This document shows positions 16,430 through 24,501 of a stretch of DNA of 64,000 nt, in pieces. The translations under genes were made by a program, and so were the position numbers. Under the pieces are notes generated by a model. It made no database searches and was not told the DNA's origin. It worked only from the letters and a program-made list of their open reading frames with translations. Source of the stretch: Agrococcus pavilionensis RW1 (GTDB taxonomy: Bacteria > Actinomycetota > Actinomycetes > Actinomycetales > Microbacteriaceae); contig NZ_ASHR01000017.1 of assembly GCF_000400485.1 (NCBI RefSeq), positions 1-64,000 on the forward strand. Reading direction: 5' to 3'. The first letter of the stretch is position 1. Each line of letters begins with the position of its first letter.

Positions 16430-16469
16430 GCCGGTGGCGGAATCCCGGGCCGATCGGATCGGGAAGGCG

Positions 16470-16475
16470 TAGGCT
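16470..16475 (+). promoter_or_regulatory. -10 box upstream of the zinc dehydrogenase gene
   Basis: TAGGCT lies 37 nt before the ATG at 16513. A ribosome site (GAAGGAG) lies between them, so this transcript has a normal leader. Confidence 0.45.
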
Positions 16476-16512
16476 CGAAGGAGCATTTGGTTCAGATTCG
16501 AAGGAGTAGAGC

Positions 16513-17454
16513 ATGCGCGCATGGCAGTTCGTCGGCACCCACAAGGACTTCGAGCGAGTCGACATCGAAGAGCCCACCGCCGGCCCCGGCAAGGTCGTCA
16601 TCGACGTCAAGGCGGCGGGCCTGTGCCACTCCGACGTCGGCATCCTCGAGGACGAGAAGTGGCTCGAGAACATGAAGGAGCTCCCCGTCGTCCCCGGCCA
16701 CGAGACCGCGGGCGTCATCAGCGAGGTCGGCGAGGGCGTCACCGACTGGAAGGTCGGCGACCGCGTGGCAGTCTGGCCGATGGCCGAGTTCATGGGCTAC
16801 ATGGTCAACGGCGCGTGGGAGGACCGCGCGGAGGTCTCGACCGACGCGCTCATCGCGATCCCCGACGACGTCACCTTCCAGCAGGCGGCCGCCGCCACCG
16901 ACGCCGGCATGACCTCCGTCGGCGCGCTCTCGACCGCGGGCGTCGAGGCGGGCATGAAGGTCGGCGTCATCGGCTTCGGCGGGCTCGGCCAGATCGGCGC
17001 TCGCGTCGCGAAGCTCCGCGGCGCCGAGGTCTACGTCGCCGAGATCAACGAGGCGGTCTGGGACCGCGCTCGCGAGGCCGGCGCGACGCAGGTCGCGAAG
17101 TCGATCAGCGAGTTCGCCGACGCCGAGCTCGACGTCATCATCGACTACGCCGGCTTCGGCGTGACGACGGCGGATGCGCTCAAGGCCGTCAAGGCCGGAG
17201 GCCGCGTCGTGCAGGTGGGCATGGGCAAGCTCGAGGCGACGATCGACACGTACTCGCTCATCCTCGGCAAGAAGCAGCTACACGGCTCGGTCGGCGGCAG
17301 CAAGGAGGACATCGTCGAGACGATGCGCCACATCGCCTCGGGCGACCTCAAGCCCGCGATCACCGAGATCGACTTCGAGGAGATCCCGGCCGGCGTCCAG
17401 CAGCTCGCCGACGGCAGCGTCGTCGGCCGCCTGGTGGCGAAGGTCGCCGACTGA
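16513..17454 (+). CDS. Short zinc-dependent alcohol dehydrogenase-like protein
   Basis: A 313-residue medium-chain dehydrogenase/reductase. Catalytic-zinc ligands C38 (AGLCHSD) and H63-E64 (GHE) are present, and D130 is a possible third ligand. The nucleotide-binding glycine motif GFGGLG is at 154-159, followed by Asp/Glu-type specificity residues. The protein is some 30 residues shorter than usual because the structural-zinc lobe with its four Cys is absent: GDRVAVWPMAEF runs directly into the following strand. The substrate is unknown. The start is fixed by GAAGGAG 8 nt upstream. A strong hairpin follows the gene. Confidence 0.87.
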   Translation: MRAWQFVGTHKDFERVDIEEPTAGPGKVVIDVKAAGLCHSDVGILEDEKWLENMKELPVVPGHETAGVISEVGEGVTDWKVGDRVAVWPMAEFMGYMVNGAWEDRAEVSTDALIAIPDDVTFQQAAAATDAGMTSVGALSTAGVEAGMKVGVIGFGGLGQIGARVAKLRGAEVYVAEINEAVWDRAREAGATQVAKSISEFADAELDVIIDYAGFGVTTADALKAVKAGGRVVQVGMGKLEATIDTYSLILGKKQLHGSVGGSKEDIVETMRHIASGDLKPAITEIDFEEIPAGVQQLADGSVVGRLVAKVAD

Positions 17455-17461
17455 CCCTCGC

Positions 17462-17490
17462 GAGCGGGCTCCGGCGCACGGAGCCCGCTC
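17462..17490 (+). terminator. Terminator-like hairpin after the dehydrogenase gene
   Basis: GAGCGGGCTCCG / CGGAGCCCGCTC forms a 12-bp perfect stem with a 5-nt loop, 8 bp after the stop codon. It has no U-tract, as is common in actinobacterial terminators. Confidence 0.65.
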
Positions 17491-17504
17491 TCGGGCGGGC
17501 GGCA

Positions 17505-17510
17505 TAGAGT
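17505..17510 (+). promoter_or_regulatory. -10 box upstream of the DUF3072 gene
   Basis: TAGAGT lies 49 nt before the ATG at 17559, just after the terminator hairpin. An AAAGGAGG ribosome site precedes the gene. Confidence 0.4.
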
Positions 17511-17558
17511 GCCGCGCACGGCGCGCCGAGCGGCGGGTCGGCACAAAGGAGGACACCG

Positions 17559-17828
17559 ATGAGCGACGCGATGATGCCCGAGCAGGGAGCGACCGGCGAG
17601 GGGCGCGAGACGATCGGGGCCACGGGCGACGCGCAGGGCGGCAACCTGCAGAAGGACCCCTCCGACTGGGTCAGCGGCGACGACCCGATGACCGAGGCGC
17701 AGCGCTCCTACCTCGACACGCTCGCGCGGCAAGCGGGGGAGGAGCTGCCCGCCGATCTCACGAAGGCCGAGGCATCCGAGCACATCGAGCGCCTTCGCGA
17801 CCAGCAGAGCGGCACCGGCTCAGCCTGA
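17559..17828 (+). CDS. DUF3072 domain protein
   Basis: An 89-residue acidic, probably disordered-then-helical protein. The C-terminal half carries the DUF3072 signature, MTEAQRSYLDTLARQAGEEL followed by a helix with KAEASEHIERL. The N-terminal half is rich in Gly, Gln and Asp. These small proteins are widespread in actinobacteria and have no known function; the signature resembles a SAP/HeH-type helix-extended-loop-helix, but that is only an impression. A strong AAAGGAGG ribosome site precedes the start. Its end overlaps the convergent reductase gene by 9 bp. Confidence 0.85.
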   Translation: MSDAMMPEQGATGEGRETIGATGDAQGGNLQKDPSDWVSGDDPMTEAQRSYLDTLARQAGEELPADLTKAEASEHIERLRDQQSGTGSA

Positions 17829-18431
17829 GCGAGGCGCGTCGCGCACGACGCGGTAGGTGACGTGCGCGACGAGCGGGTTCGCGCGCGCCGAGACGGTCTC
17901 GAGCCGCACATCGCCCGACCGGACGAACAGTCGCTCGCCCGCCCCGAGCACGATCGGCGCGATGTGCAGCCGCAGCTCGTCGATGAGCCCAGCGGCGAGG
18001 AACTGATCGGCGGTGCTCGCGCCGCCCGCGACCGAGATCGAGCGATCACCGGCGGCCTCGCGGGCCCGCGCGAACGCCGCCTCCACGCCGTCGGTGACGA
18101 AGTGGAAGACGGTGCCGCCCGCCATCCCGATCGGCTCGCGCGGGTGGTGCGTCAGCACGAAGACCGGCGCGCGGTAGGGCGGTTCGCGCCCCCACCAGCC
18201 GTCCCACGGCTCGTCCCACGGCCCGCGGACCGGCCCGAACATGTTGCGGCCCATGATGTAGGCGCCGTGCCCGAGGATCGCGTCGATCTCCTCGCGATTC
18301 TCCTCCGGCGCCTCGAACATCCAGCGGTGCAGCCGCTCGCCGCCGACGCCGAGCGGTTCCTCGCGGCTCTGCGATGGCCCCGCGGCGAAGCCGTCGACCG
18401 AGACGCCGATGTCGCACGTGACGATCCCCAT
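17820..18431 (-). CDS. Dihydrofolate reductase-fold protein (RibD C-terminal type)
   Basis: A 203-residue protein of the RibD C-terminal/DHFR-like fold. Typical segments are CDIGVSVDGFAAGP near the N-terminus, HGAYIMGRNMFGP (about 55-67), PVFVLTHHPREP (about 87-98), VAGGASTADQFLAAGLIDEL (about 134-153) and HIAPIVLGAGERLF. Members reduce pterins, pyrimidines or other substrates with NADPH, but most actinobacterial copies are uncharacterised. It lacks the deaminase half of RibD and no riboflavin genes are nearby. Tail-to-tail overlap with the DUF3072 gene is 9 bp. Confidence 0.85.
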   Translation of the reverse strand: MGIVTCDIGVSVDGFAAGPSQSREEPLGVGGERLHRWMFEAPEENREEIDAILGHGAYIMGRNMFGPVRGPWDEPWDGWWGREPPYRAPVFVLTHHPREPIGMAGGTVFHFVTDGVEAAFARAREAAGDRSISVAGGASTADQFLAAGLIDELRLHIAPIVLGAGERLFVRSGDVRLETVSARANPLVAHVTYRVVRDAPRSG

Positions 18432-18669
18432 GCCGCCGCATCCTGCCGCGCGCGGGAGCCGTGCGCCACCCCCAGGCTCGGCCGACGCATCCGGTATCCT
18501 TGACCCGCCTAGAAGATCCTGGCCGGTGTGGTTATTCCGGCCCTCGGCTCCCCGAGATGCAGTCGCGCGAGACGCGCGAACCCATGGCGCTGATCACTCG
18601 ATGATGCGGACGGCGCCGACTCCGCGAGCATCGTCGATGGGCGTCGTCGTCCGGGAACAGGAACAGACG
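18432..18669. other. Intergenic region between divergent genes
   Basis: About 240 bp separate the reductase gene and the DUF2798 gene. An open frame continues upstream of the DUF2798 start, but it has an unlikely Arg/Pro-rich sequence and I do not call it. I see no defined RNA or repeat. Confidence 0.4.
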
Positions 18670-18930
18670 ATGGACAAGAAGATCGCCCTCCTCGCGCAGG
18701 TGTTCATGACCTGCATCATGGCCGCGACGATGTCGGGCATCATGAGCCTCATCGCGCTCGGCCCCTCGGAGGAGTGGCTCGCCGGCTGGCCGCTGCAGTT
18801 CGCGATCGCGTGGCCGATCGCGTTCGCGCTCACGATGGTCGCGTGGCCGGCCTCGATGAAGCTCGCGTTCGCGGTGCGGCGCACGGGGCCGGATGCGTCG
18901 GGCGGCGAGGGCGCACGCGGCACTGCCTGA
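18670..18930 (+). CDS. DUF2798 two-helix membrane protein
   Basis: An 86-residue membrane protein of the DUF2798 family. It has two transmembrane segments (about 5-28 and 43-66) with the conserved arrangement MSGIMSLIALG in the first and a PIAFALTMVAWP segment in the second. The function is unknown. I chose ATG 18670 because the conserved helix begins three residues later. An alternative ATG at 18637 would add a charged 11-residue leader. The next gene follows after 28 bp but has its own TAGCGT box. Confidence 0.7.
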   Translation: MDKKIALLAQVFMTCIMAATMSGIMSLIALGPSEEWLAGWPLQFAIAWPIAFALTMVAWPASMKLAFAVRRTGPDASGGEGARGTA

Positions 18931-18946
18931 ACGGGGCTGGGCGGAG

Positions 18947-18952
18947 TAGCGT
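18947..18952 (+). promoter_or_regulatory. -10 box of the monooxygenase-like gene, leaderless
   Basis: TAGCGT ends 6 nt before the ATG at 18959, with no ribosome site. Confidence 0.5.
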
Positions 18953-18958
18953 CGCGGC

Positions 18959-19276
18959 ATGAGCGAGCATCGTCCGATCGTGCGGGTCTGGAGCGGTGTC
19001 GTGCGCACCCAGGACCGCGAGGAGTACGTCGACTACGTCGAGCGGACCGGCATGGAGGCGTACCGCTCGACGCCCGGCAACGTCGATGCCTGGGTGCTCA
19101 CGCGCGACCTCGGCGACGGCCACAGCGAGATCACGACGGTCTCGCGATGGGAGTCGATGGCCGCGGTGATCGCGTTCGCGGGCGACGACCCAGAGCGCGC
19201 CGTCTACTACCCCGAGGACGATCGCTACCTCGTGGAGCGCGAGGCGCGCGTGCGGCACTACGTGCAGCGCGCCTAG
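18959..19276 (+). CDS. Antibiotic biosynthesis monooxygenase-like (ABM-fold) protein
   Basis: A 105-residue protein that looks like a single dimeric alpha-beta barrel of the ABM type. It begins with a strand (IVRVWSGVVR) and a helix containing EEYVDYVERTGMEAY. A second repeat follows (EITTVSRWESMAAVIAFAG), ending with a short strand. Members include cofactor-free monooxygenases and many proteins of unknown role; conserved His or Trp residues used by some are not clear here. Its stop codon overlaps the convergent Lrp-type gene by 4 bp (CTAG). Confidence 0.65.
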   Translation: MSEHRPIVRVWSGVVRTQDREEYVDYVERTGMEAYRSTPGNVDAWVLTRDLGDGHSEITTVSRWESMAAVIAFAGDDPERAVYYPEDDRYLVEREARVRHYVQRA

Positions 19277-19722
19277 CGCACGCCCCACGCGTAGGTCTGC
19301 TGCTGCAGCTTCAAGTACATGAGCGTGTCGGTCTCGCGCACGCCGTCGATCTGGCGGATGCGGCCAGAGACGAGCTCGAGCAAGTGGGCGTCGCTCTCGC
19401 ACACGACCTCGGCGAGCACGTCGTAGCTGCCCGCCGTGATGACGACGTAGTCGACCTCCGGCAGCGCCGCGAGCGCCTCGGCAACGGGCTCGAGCGCTCC
19501 GGACGCGCGGATGCCGATCATCGCCTGGCGCGCGAAGCCGAGCTGCGTCGGGTCGGTGACGGCCACGATCTGCATGACCCCCGCATCCGTCAGCCGCCTC
19601 ACGCGGTTGCGCACCGCGGTCTCGCTGAGCCCGACGGCGTGCCCGATCGCCGCGTAGGAGGCGCGGCCGTCGCGCTGCAGCTCGGCGATGATCGCCTTGT
19701 CGTGGCTGTCGGGCAGGCTCAC
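19273..19722 (-). CDS. Lrp/AsnC-family transcriptional regulator
   Basis: A 149-residue Lrp/AsnC protein. Its N-terminal winged helix-turn-helix covers about 5-55 (ELQRDGRASYAAIGHAVGLS, then AVRNRVRRL). The C-terminal RAM/AsnC ligand-binding domain covers about 65-145 (VITAGSYDVLAEVVCES). Start GTG 19722 overlaps the aminotransferase stop codon as GTGA, so translation is probably coupled. Being last in an operon with a permease and an aminotransferase suggests local control in response to the amine or amino acid they handle. The end overlaps the convergent ABM-like gene in CTAG. Confidence 0.9.
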   Translation of the reverse strand: MSLPDSHDKAIIAELQRDGRASYAAIGHAVGLSETAVRNRVRRLTDAGVMQIVAVTDPTQLGFARQAMIGIRASGALEPVAEALAALPEVDYVVITAGSYDVLAEVVCESDAHLLELVSGRIRQIDGVRETDTLMYLKLQQQTYAWGVR

Positions 19723-21059
19723 AGGTGCGACCACGCCTCGGAGAGCACGCCGCGCAGGATCTGCCCCATCTCGTCGAAGTGCGACTGGTCGCAGATGAGC
19801 GGAGGAGAGAGCTGGATGACGGGGTCGCCGCGATCGTCGGCGCGGCAGTAGAGGCCGGCGTCGAACAGCGCCGTCGAGAGGAAGCCGCGCAGCAGCCGCT
19901 CGCTCTCCGCCTCGTCGAAGGTCTCGCGCGACTCCTTGTCCTTCACGAGCTCGATGCCAAAGAAGTAGCCGTCGCCGCGCACGTCGCCGACGATCGGCAG
20001 ATCGGTGAGGCCCTCGAGCGTCGCGCGGAACGCGCCCTCGTACGCCCGCACGTGCTCGAGCACGCCCTCGCGCTCGAAGGCCTCGAGGTTCGCGAGGCCG
20101 ACCGCGGTCGCGACCGGGTGGCCGCCGAACGTGTAGCCGTGCGCGAACATCGCGCCGGGCTCGGTGAAGGGCTCGAAGAGCCGGTCGCTCGCGATCATCG
20201 CGCCGAGCGGCGCGTAGCCAGACGTGAGGCCCTTCGCGCACGTGATGATGTCGGGCTGGTAGCCGTAGCGCTCCGCACCGAACATCGTGCCGAGCCGGCC
20301 GAACGCGCAGATCACCTCGTCCGAGACGAGCAGCACGTCGTACTCGTCGCAGATCTCGCGCACGCGCTGGAAGTACCCAGGCGGCGGCGGGAAGCAGCCG
20401 CCCGAGTTCTGCACCGGCTCGAGGAAGACGGCCGCGACCGTCTCGGGCCCCTCCTGCTCGATCGCGACCGCGATCTGGTCGGCGGCCCAGCGGCCGAACG
20501 CCTCGGGGTCGTCGCGGTGCACGGGCGCGCGGTAGAGGTTCGTGCTCGGCACCCGGAAGGTCGAGGGCACGAGCGGCTCGAACATCTGCTTGAGACCCGG
20601 GAGCCCCGTGATCGACAGCGCCCCGTGCGTCGTGCCGTGGTAGGCGATCGCGCGGCTGATGACCTTGTGCTTCTGCGGCTTGCCCGTGAGGCGGAAGTAG
20701 TTCTTCGCGAGCTTCCACGCGCTCTCGACCGCCTCGCCGCCGCCCGAGGTGAAGAAGATGCGGTTGAGGTCGCCGGGGGTGAGCGAGGCCAGCTTGTCGG
20801 CGAGCTCGATCGCGCTCGGGTGGGCGTACGACCAGACGGGGAAGAAGGCGAGCGTCTCCGCCTGCTTCGCCGCGACCGCCGCGAGGTCGGCGCGGCCGTG
20901 CCCGAGCTGGTTGACGAACAGACCGGCGAGCCCGTCGAGGTAGCGCTTGCCGCGGTCGTCCCAGATGTACGCGCCCTCGCCGCGCACGATGACGGGCGCC
21001 CGGTCGGCGTCCGCCATCCGGGTGAAGTGCATCCACAGGTGGTCGGCGGGCGTGCTCAT
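19719..21059 (-). CDS. Class III PLP-dependent aminotransferase
   Basis: A 446-residue fold-type I aminotransferase of the omega-amino acid/diamine group. The PLP-binding Lys is K276 (ITCAKGLTSGYAPLGA). SDEVICAFGRLG (246-257) supplies the Asp that contacts the pyridine nitrogen, and FTSGGGEAVESAWKLA (103-118) binds the phosphate. Members use putrescine, GABA, beta-alanine or similar donors with pyruvate or 2-oxoglutarate; the exact pair is not readable. It lies in one operon with an APC permease, a universal stress protein and an Lrp regulator. A 98-nt leader containing three TCGGTGTC repeats (plus-strand reading) precedes it. Confidence 0.9.
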   Translation of the reverse strand: MSTPADHLWMHFTRMADADRAPVIVRGEGAYIWDDRGKRYLDGLAGLFVNQLGHGRADLAAVAAKQAETLAFFPVWSYAHPSAIELADKLASLTPGDLNRIFFTSGGGEAVESAWKLAKNYFRLTGKPQKHKVISRAIAYHGTTHGALSITGLPGLKQMFEPLVPSTFRVPSTNLYRAPVHRDDPEAFGRWAADQIAVAIEQEGPETVAAVFLEPVQNSGGCFPPPPGYFQRVREICDEYDVLLVSDEVICAFGRLGTMFGAERYGYQPDIITCAKGLTSGYAPLGAMIASDRLFEPFTEPGAMFAHGYTFGGHPVATAVGLANLEAFEREGVLEHVRAYEGAFRATLEGLTDLPIVGDVRGDGYFFGIELVKDKESRETFDEAESERLLRGFLSTALFDAGLYCRADDRGDPVIQLSPPLICDQSHFDEMGQILRGVLSEAWSHL

Positions 21060-21075
21060 GCGTGTCGGTCCTTCG

Positions 21076-21109
21076 TCGGTGTCGAGTCGGTGTCGGTCGG
21101 TTCGGTGTC
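21076..21109. repeat. Three short direct repeats in the aminotransferase leader
   Basis: TCGGTGTC occurs at 21076-21083, 21087-21094 and 21102-21109, that is GACACCGA three times in the mRNA leader of the aminotransferase. Spacing is 11 and 15 bp. A GAAGGA ribosome site lies between the repeats and the ATG. Confidence 0.4.
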
Positions 21110-21157
21110 AGTCCGTGTTGGCGGATGCGTCGGGAATGAGCGGGCGGACGGACTCGG

Positions 21158-21574
21158 TCAGTCGAGCGCGGGCACGCACAGCACCGGGCGGGTGCTGAGG
21201 TGCAGCAGCTTGTGCGGCGTCGAGCCGAGGATCGCGCCGCGCATGGGGCTCTCGCCCCACGTGCCGACGACGATGAGCCGGGCGCCGTGCCGGTCGGCTG
21301 CGTCGAGGAGGGCGGGGGCCGGGCGCTCCGAGACCAGCTCGACCACCGCATCCACCCCCGCCGCCTGCGCCTCGGCGAGCGCGTGGCCCGCGGCCTCGTC
21401 GCCCGCCTGACGCAGCGCGGCCTCGTGGCTGCGCGCCTCCTCGCCGAGCGATCCGGGCGGCGCGGTGCCGTAGACGATCACGAGCCGCTCGCCGAAGCGG
21501 CGCGCGATGTCGATCGCGACGGGGAGCGCGGCGCGCGCCCCGGGCGACTCGTCGTAGCCGAGCGCGATCGTCAT
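21158..21574 (-). CDS. Universal stress protein (UspA family)
   Basis: A 138-residue single-domain UspA protein. It opens with the first strand MTIALGYDESPGARAAL. The C-terminal nucleotide loop, GTWGESPMRGAILGSTPHKL followed by STRPVLCVP, matches the G-2x-G-9x-G-(S/T) ATP-binding pattern. Its ATG overlaps the permease stop codon as ATGA, so it is co-translated with the APC permease. Small Usp proteins are often encoded next to amino acid permeases in Micrococcales and may regulate transport, but that is not proven. Confidence 0.88.
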   Translation of the reverse strand: MTIALGYDESPGARAALPVAIDIARRFGERLVIVYGTAPPGSLGEEARSHEAALRQAGDEAAGHALAEAQAAGVDAVVELVSERPAPALLDAADRHGARLIVVGTWGESPMRGAILGSTPHKLLHLSTRPVLCVPALD

Positions 21575-23100
21575 GCGTCCGTTCCCTCCCTGCGGCCCGT
21601 GGTCGCGTCGATGCGGACGATGGGCTGCTCGGCGGTGCTCGGCCGCTCGGCCCAGAAGCGGCGGTCGCGGAAGTACCAGACGATCATGAGCACGATGCCG
21701 GTGAGGAAGATGCCGACGCCGATCACGAGCGGCGGGCCGACGCCGAACCACGGCGTCTCGGTGTAGGAGTTCTCGGGGTTGCCGTAGTCGATGATCGCCG
21801 CGACGAGCAGCCAGAGGAGCATGAGCGAGCCGAGCACGGGCCCGACGCCGATGAGCAGGAAGCTCTTGACGCTGCGCGTGAGCCGCTTGCGGAAGTAGAC
21901 GGCGCACGCGATGCCGGTGAGCGCGTAGTAGAAGGCGATGAGCAGGCCGAGCGCGGTGAGCGTGTCCCACAGCGCGGTCTCGCTCAGCAGGCCGACGACG
22001 AGGTAGTAGGCGATCGCGATGCCGGCGACCCACCACGTCGAGACGTCGGGGGTGCGGAAGCGCGGGTGGATGTGCCCGAAGGTCTTCGGCAGGGCGCCGC
22101 GGCGGGCCATGCTGAGGCCCGTGCGCGACGCGGGGATGATCGTGGTCTGCGTCGAGGCGATCGCCGAGGTCGCGACCGAGAGCATGACGACCCACGCCCA
22201 GGGGCCCATGGTCTCGCTCGCGAGGATCTGGAAGATCGCGTCCTCCTCGTCGGCGTTCTCGGCGAGGAACGACTCGCCGGCGAGCGCGACGACCGCGATC
22301 GTCACCGAGAGGTACGTCGCGAGCAGCACGATCGTCGACCAGATCGCCGCCTTGCCGGGCGCTTGCGTCGAGTTCGTCGTCTCCTCGGTGAGGTTGACGG
22401 CCGATTCCCAGCCCCAGTAGGCGAAGACGCCGAGCAGCAGGCCGGCGGTCACGCCCTCCCAGCCGCCGCCGAAGGGGTTGAGCCACTCCCACGAGGGGGT
22501 GAGCGAGTCGAAGGGCGAGTCGCCCGAGAAGACGAGCACGAGGGCGAACACCGCGAAGGCGAGCAGCGAGAGCACCTGGAAGACGATGAGCACGTTCTGC
22601 AGCCGTGCCGAGATCTCGGTGCCCCAGACGCAGATCGCGGTCATCACGAGGATGAGCACGACCGTCAGCACGCGGATGAGCACCGGGTCGTAGGCGGCGT
22701 CCTCGAGGCCGAAGGTCAGCAGCGAGTAGCGCACGCCCACCTCGGCGAGCGAGCCGACGATGAGCACGCCCGTCATCGCGATCGCCCAGCCGCCGATCCA
22801 GCCGAGCCACGGCCCCATCGCGCGCGTGACCCACGAGAAGGTCGTGCCGCAGTCCTGGTCGACGGTGTTCAAGTAGTAGAAGGCGGATGCGATGAGCAGC
22901 ATCGGGATGAAGCTCGCGAGCATGATGCCCGGGGCGTGCACGCCGCTGAAGGCCACGAGCCCGCCGATGATCGCCGCGATCGTGTAGGCGGGGGAGGTCG
23001 AGGCGAGGCCGATGACCATGGCGTCGAGGAAGCCGATGGCGTTCGGCTTCAGCCCGGTCTGCCCGGCGGGCGGTCGCGCCGCGATGGTGTCTTCGCTCAC
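21571..23100 (-). CDS. APC-superfamily amino acid/amine permease
   Basis: A 509-residue permease with about 12 transmembrane segments. The first contains the APC motif GLASTSPAYTIAAIIGG (about 33-50), and the unwound glycine-rich part of TM6 is also recognisable. Members import amino acids, polyamines or GABA by proton symport or exchange. Start GTG 23100 follows GAGGAG with good spacing; a longer frame upstream carries an atypical leader. It is the first gene of a four-gene operon with the universal stress protein, aminotransferase and Lrp regulator, and is divergent from a saccharopine-dehydrogenase-like gene. Confidence 0.88.
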   Translation of the reverse strand: MSEDTIAARPPAGQTGLKPNAIGFLDAMVIGLASTSPAYTIAAIIGGLVAFSGVHAPGIMLASFIPMLLIASAFYYLNTVDQDCGTTFSWVTRAMGPWLGWIGGWAIAMTGVLIVGSLAEVGVRYSLLTFGLEDAAYDPVLIRVLTVVLILVMTAICVWGTEISARLQNVLIVFQVLSLLAFAVFALVLVFSGDSPFDSLTPSWEWLNPFGGGWEGVTAGLLLGVFAYWGWESAVNLTEETTNSTQAPGKAAIWSTIVLLATYLSVTIAVVALAGESFLAENADEEDAIFQILASETMGPWAWVVMLSVATSAIASTQTTIIPASRTGLSMARRGALPKTFGHIHPRFRTPDVSTWWVAGIAIAYYLVVGLLSETALWDTLTALGLLIAFYYALTGIACAVYFRKRLTRSVKSFLLIGVGPVLGSLMLLWLLVAAIIDYGNPENSYTETPWFGVGPPLVIGVGIFLTGIVLMIVWYFRDRRFWAERPSTAEQPIVRIDATTGRREGTDA

Positions 23101-23179
23101 TGGGGCTCCTCGTCGCGCTTCGGCGGATACCGTGCTCGCCGCCCGCGTTGGGTGACGCATCCGCACCTTCTGCTCGCAG

Positions 23180-23212
23180 ACCATACTGATTCCGTCGCGC
23201 TTGCGCTACAGT
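23180..23212. promoter_or_regulatory. Facing -10 boxes of two divergent transcripts
   Basis: TATGGT on the minus strand (23180-23185) can serve the permease operon, and TACAGT on the plus strand (23207-23212) the saccharopine-dehydrogenase-like gene. They lie 21 bp apart, so the promoters overlap and are probably controlled together. No clear Lrp operator can be named. Confidence 0.4.
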
Positions 23213-23259
23213 CTGGCGCAGCCGGGATCCGCGGGCGATGCCGGCGGAGAGGTGAGTCC

Positions 23260-24498
23260 ATGCGGATCCTGCTGATCGGAGCCGGAGGGGTCGGTGGCGC
23301 GTTCGCCGCGATCGCGGCTCGGCGCGACTTCTTCGAGGCGATCGTGATCGCCGACTACGACGCCGCGCGCGCGGAGCGCGCCGCCGCGGTCGACGCGCGC
23401 TTCACGGCCGCGCGAGTGGACGCATCCGACCCCGAGTCGGTCGCCGCGCTCTGCCGGGAGCACCGCATCACCCACGTGATGAACGCGGTCGACCCCCGCT
23501 TCGTCATGCCGATCTTCGACGGCGCGCTCGCGGCCGGCGCCGACTACCTCGACATGGCGATGAGCCTGTCGAAGCGCCACCCCGAGGACCCCTACCGCAA
23601 GGTCGGGCTCAAGCTCGGCGACGAGCAGTTCGCGAAGTCGGGGGAGTGGGAGGCGGCCGGGCGGCTCGCGCTCGTCGGGATCGGCGTGGAGCCGGGGCTC
23701 TCGAACGTGCTCGCGCGCTACGCCGCCGACGAGCTCTTCGACCACATCGACGAGCTCGGCACGCGCGACGGCGCGAACCTCGCGGTGCACGACGAGCACG
23801 GGAACGAGATCTTCGCGCCCTCGTTCTCGATCTGGACGACGATCGAGGAGTGCCTCAACCCGCCGGTCATCTGGGAACGCTCGCGGCAGGACGTCGACGG
23901 CGGCTGGTACACGACCGAGCCGTTCAGCGAGCCCGAGGTGTTCGACTTCCCCGAGGGCATCGGGCCGGTCGAGTGCGTCAACGTCGAGCACGAGGAGGTG
24001 CTCATGATGCCGCGCTGGCTCGAGGCCGATCGAGTCACCTTCAAGTACGGGCTCGGCGAGGAGTTCATCGGCGTGCTGCGCACGCTCAACACGCTCGGGC
24101 TCGACCGCACCGACAAGGTGAGGGTCGGCGGCGTCGAGGTCGCCCCGCGCGACGTCGTCGCGGCGGTGCTGCCCGACCCCGCGACGATCGGGCCGATCAT
24201 GACGGGCAAGACATGCGCGGGCGTGTGGGTGCGCGGCACCGGCAAGGACGGGCAGCCGCGCTCGACGTACCTCTACCACGTGGTCGACAACGAGTGGTCG
24301 ATGGCCGAGTACGGCCACCAGTGCGTCGTGTGGCAGACGGCGATCAACCCGGTGATCGCGCTCGAGCTGCTCGCGCGCGGCGACTGGTCGGGCGCTGGCG
24401 TGCTCGGCCCCGAGACCATGCCGCCCAAGCCGTTCCTCGACCTGCTCGGCGAGTACGGCTCGCCGTGGGGGCAGATGGAGGTCGCGGCGAAGGAGTGA
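23260..24498 (+). CDS. Saccharopine dehydrogenase-like NAD(P)-dependent enzyme
   Basis: A 412-residue protein with an N-terminal Rossmann domain (ILLIGAGGVGGAFAAIAA, about 3-20), then an LYS9/carboxynorspermidine-dehydrogenase-like core (GVEPGLSNVLARYAADELFD, about 144-163). Such enzymes reduce imines formed from a keto acid and an amine; examples make saccharopine or carboxy(nor)spermidine. Divergence from an amine/amino-acid permease-aminotransferase operon fits amine metabolism, but the substrate is not determined. Start ATG 23260 has GGAGAGG 7 nt upstream. Confidence 0.85.
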   Translation: MRILLIGAGGVGGAFAAIAARRDFFEAIVIADYDAARAERAAAVDARFTAARVDASDPESVAALCREHRITHVMNAVDPRFVMPIFDGALAAGADYLDMAMSLSKRHPEDPYRKVGLKLGDEQFAKSGEWEAAGRLALVGIGVEPGLSNVLARYAADELFDHIDELGTRDGANLAVHDEHGNEIFAPSFSIWTTIEECLNPPVIWERSRQDVDGGWYTTEPFSEPEVFDFPEGIGPVECVNVEHEEVLMMPRWLEADRVTFKYGLGEEFIGVLRTLNTLGLDRTDKVRVGGVEVAPRDVVAAVLPDPATIGPIMTGKTCAGVWVRGTGKDGQPRSTYLYHVVDNEWSMAEYGHQCVVWQTAINPVIALELLARGDWSGAGVLGPETMPPKPFLDLLGEYGSPWGQMEVAAKE

Positions 24499-24501
24499 CG
24501 C

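Noticed and set aside
18409-18669. Extended N-terminus of the DUF2798 protein
   Set aside because: The upstream frame encodes an Arg/Pro/Ser-rich stretch unlike the family, and it is antisense to the start of the divergent reductase gene.
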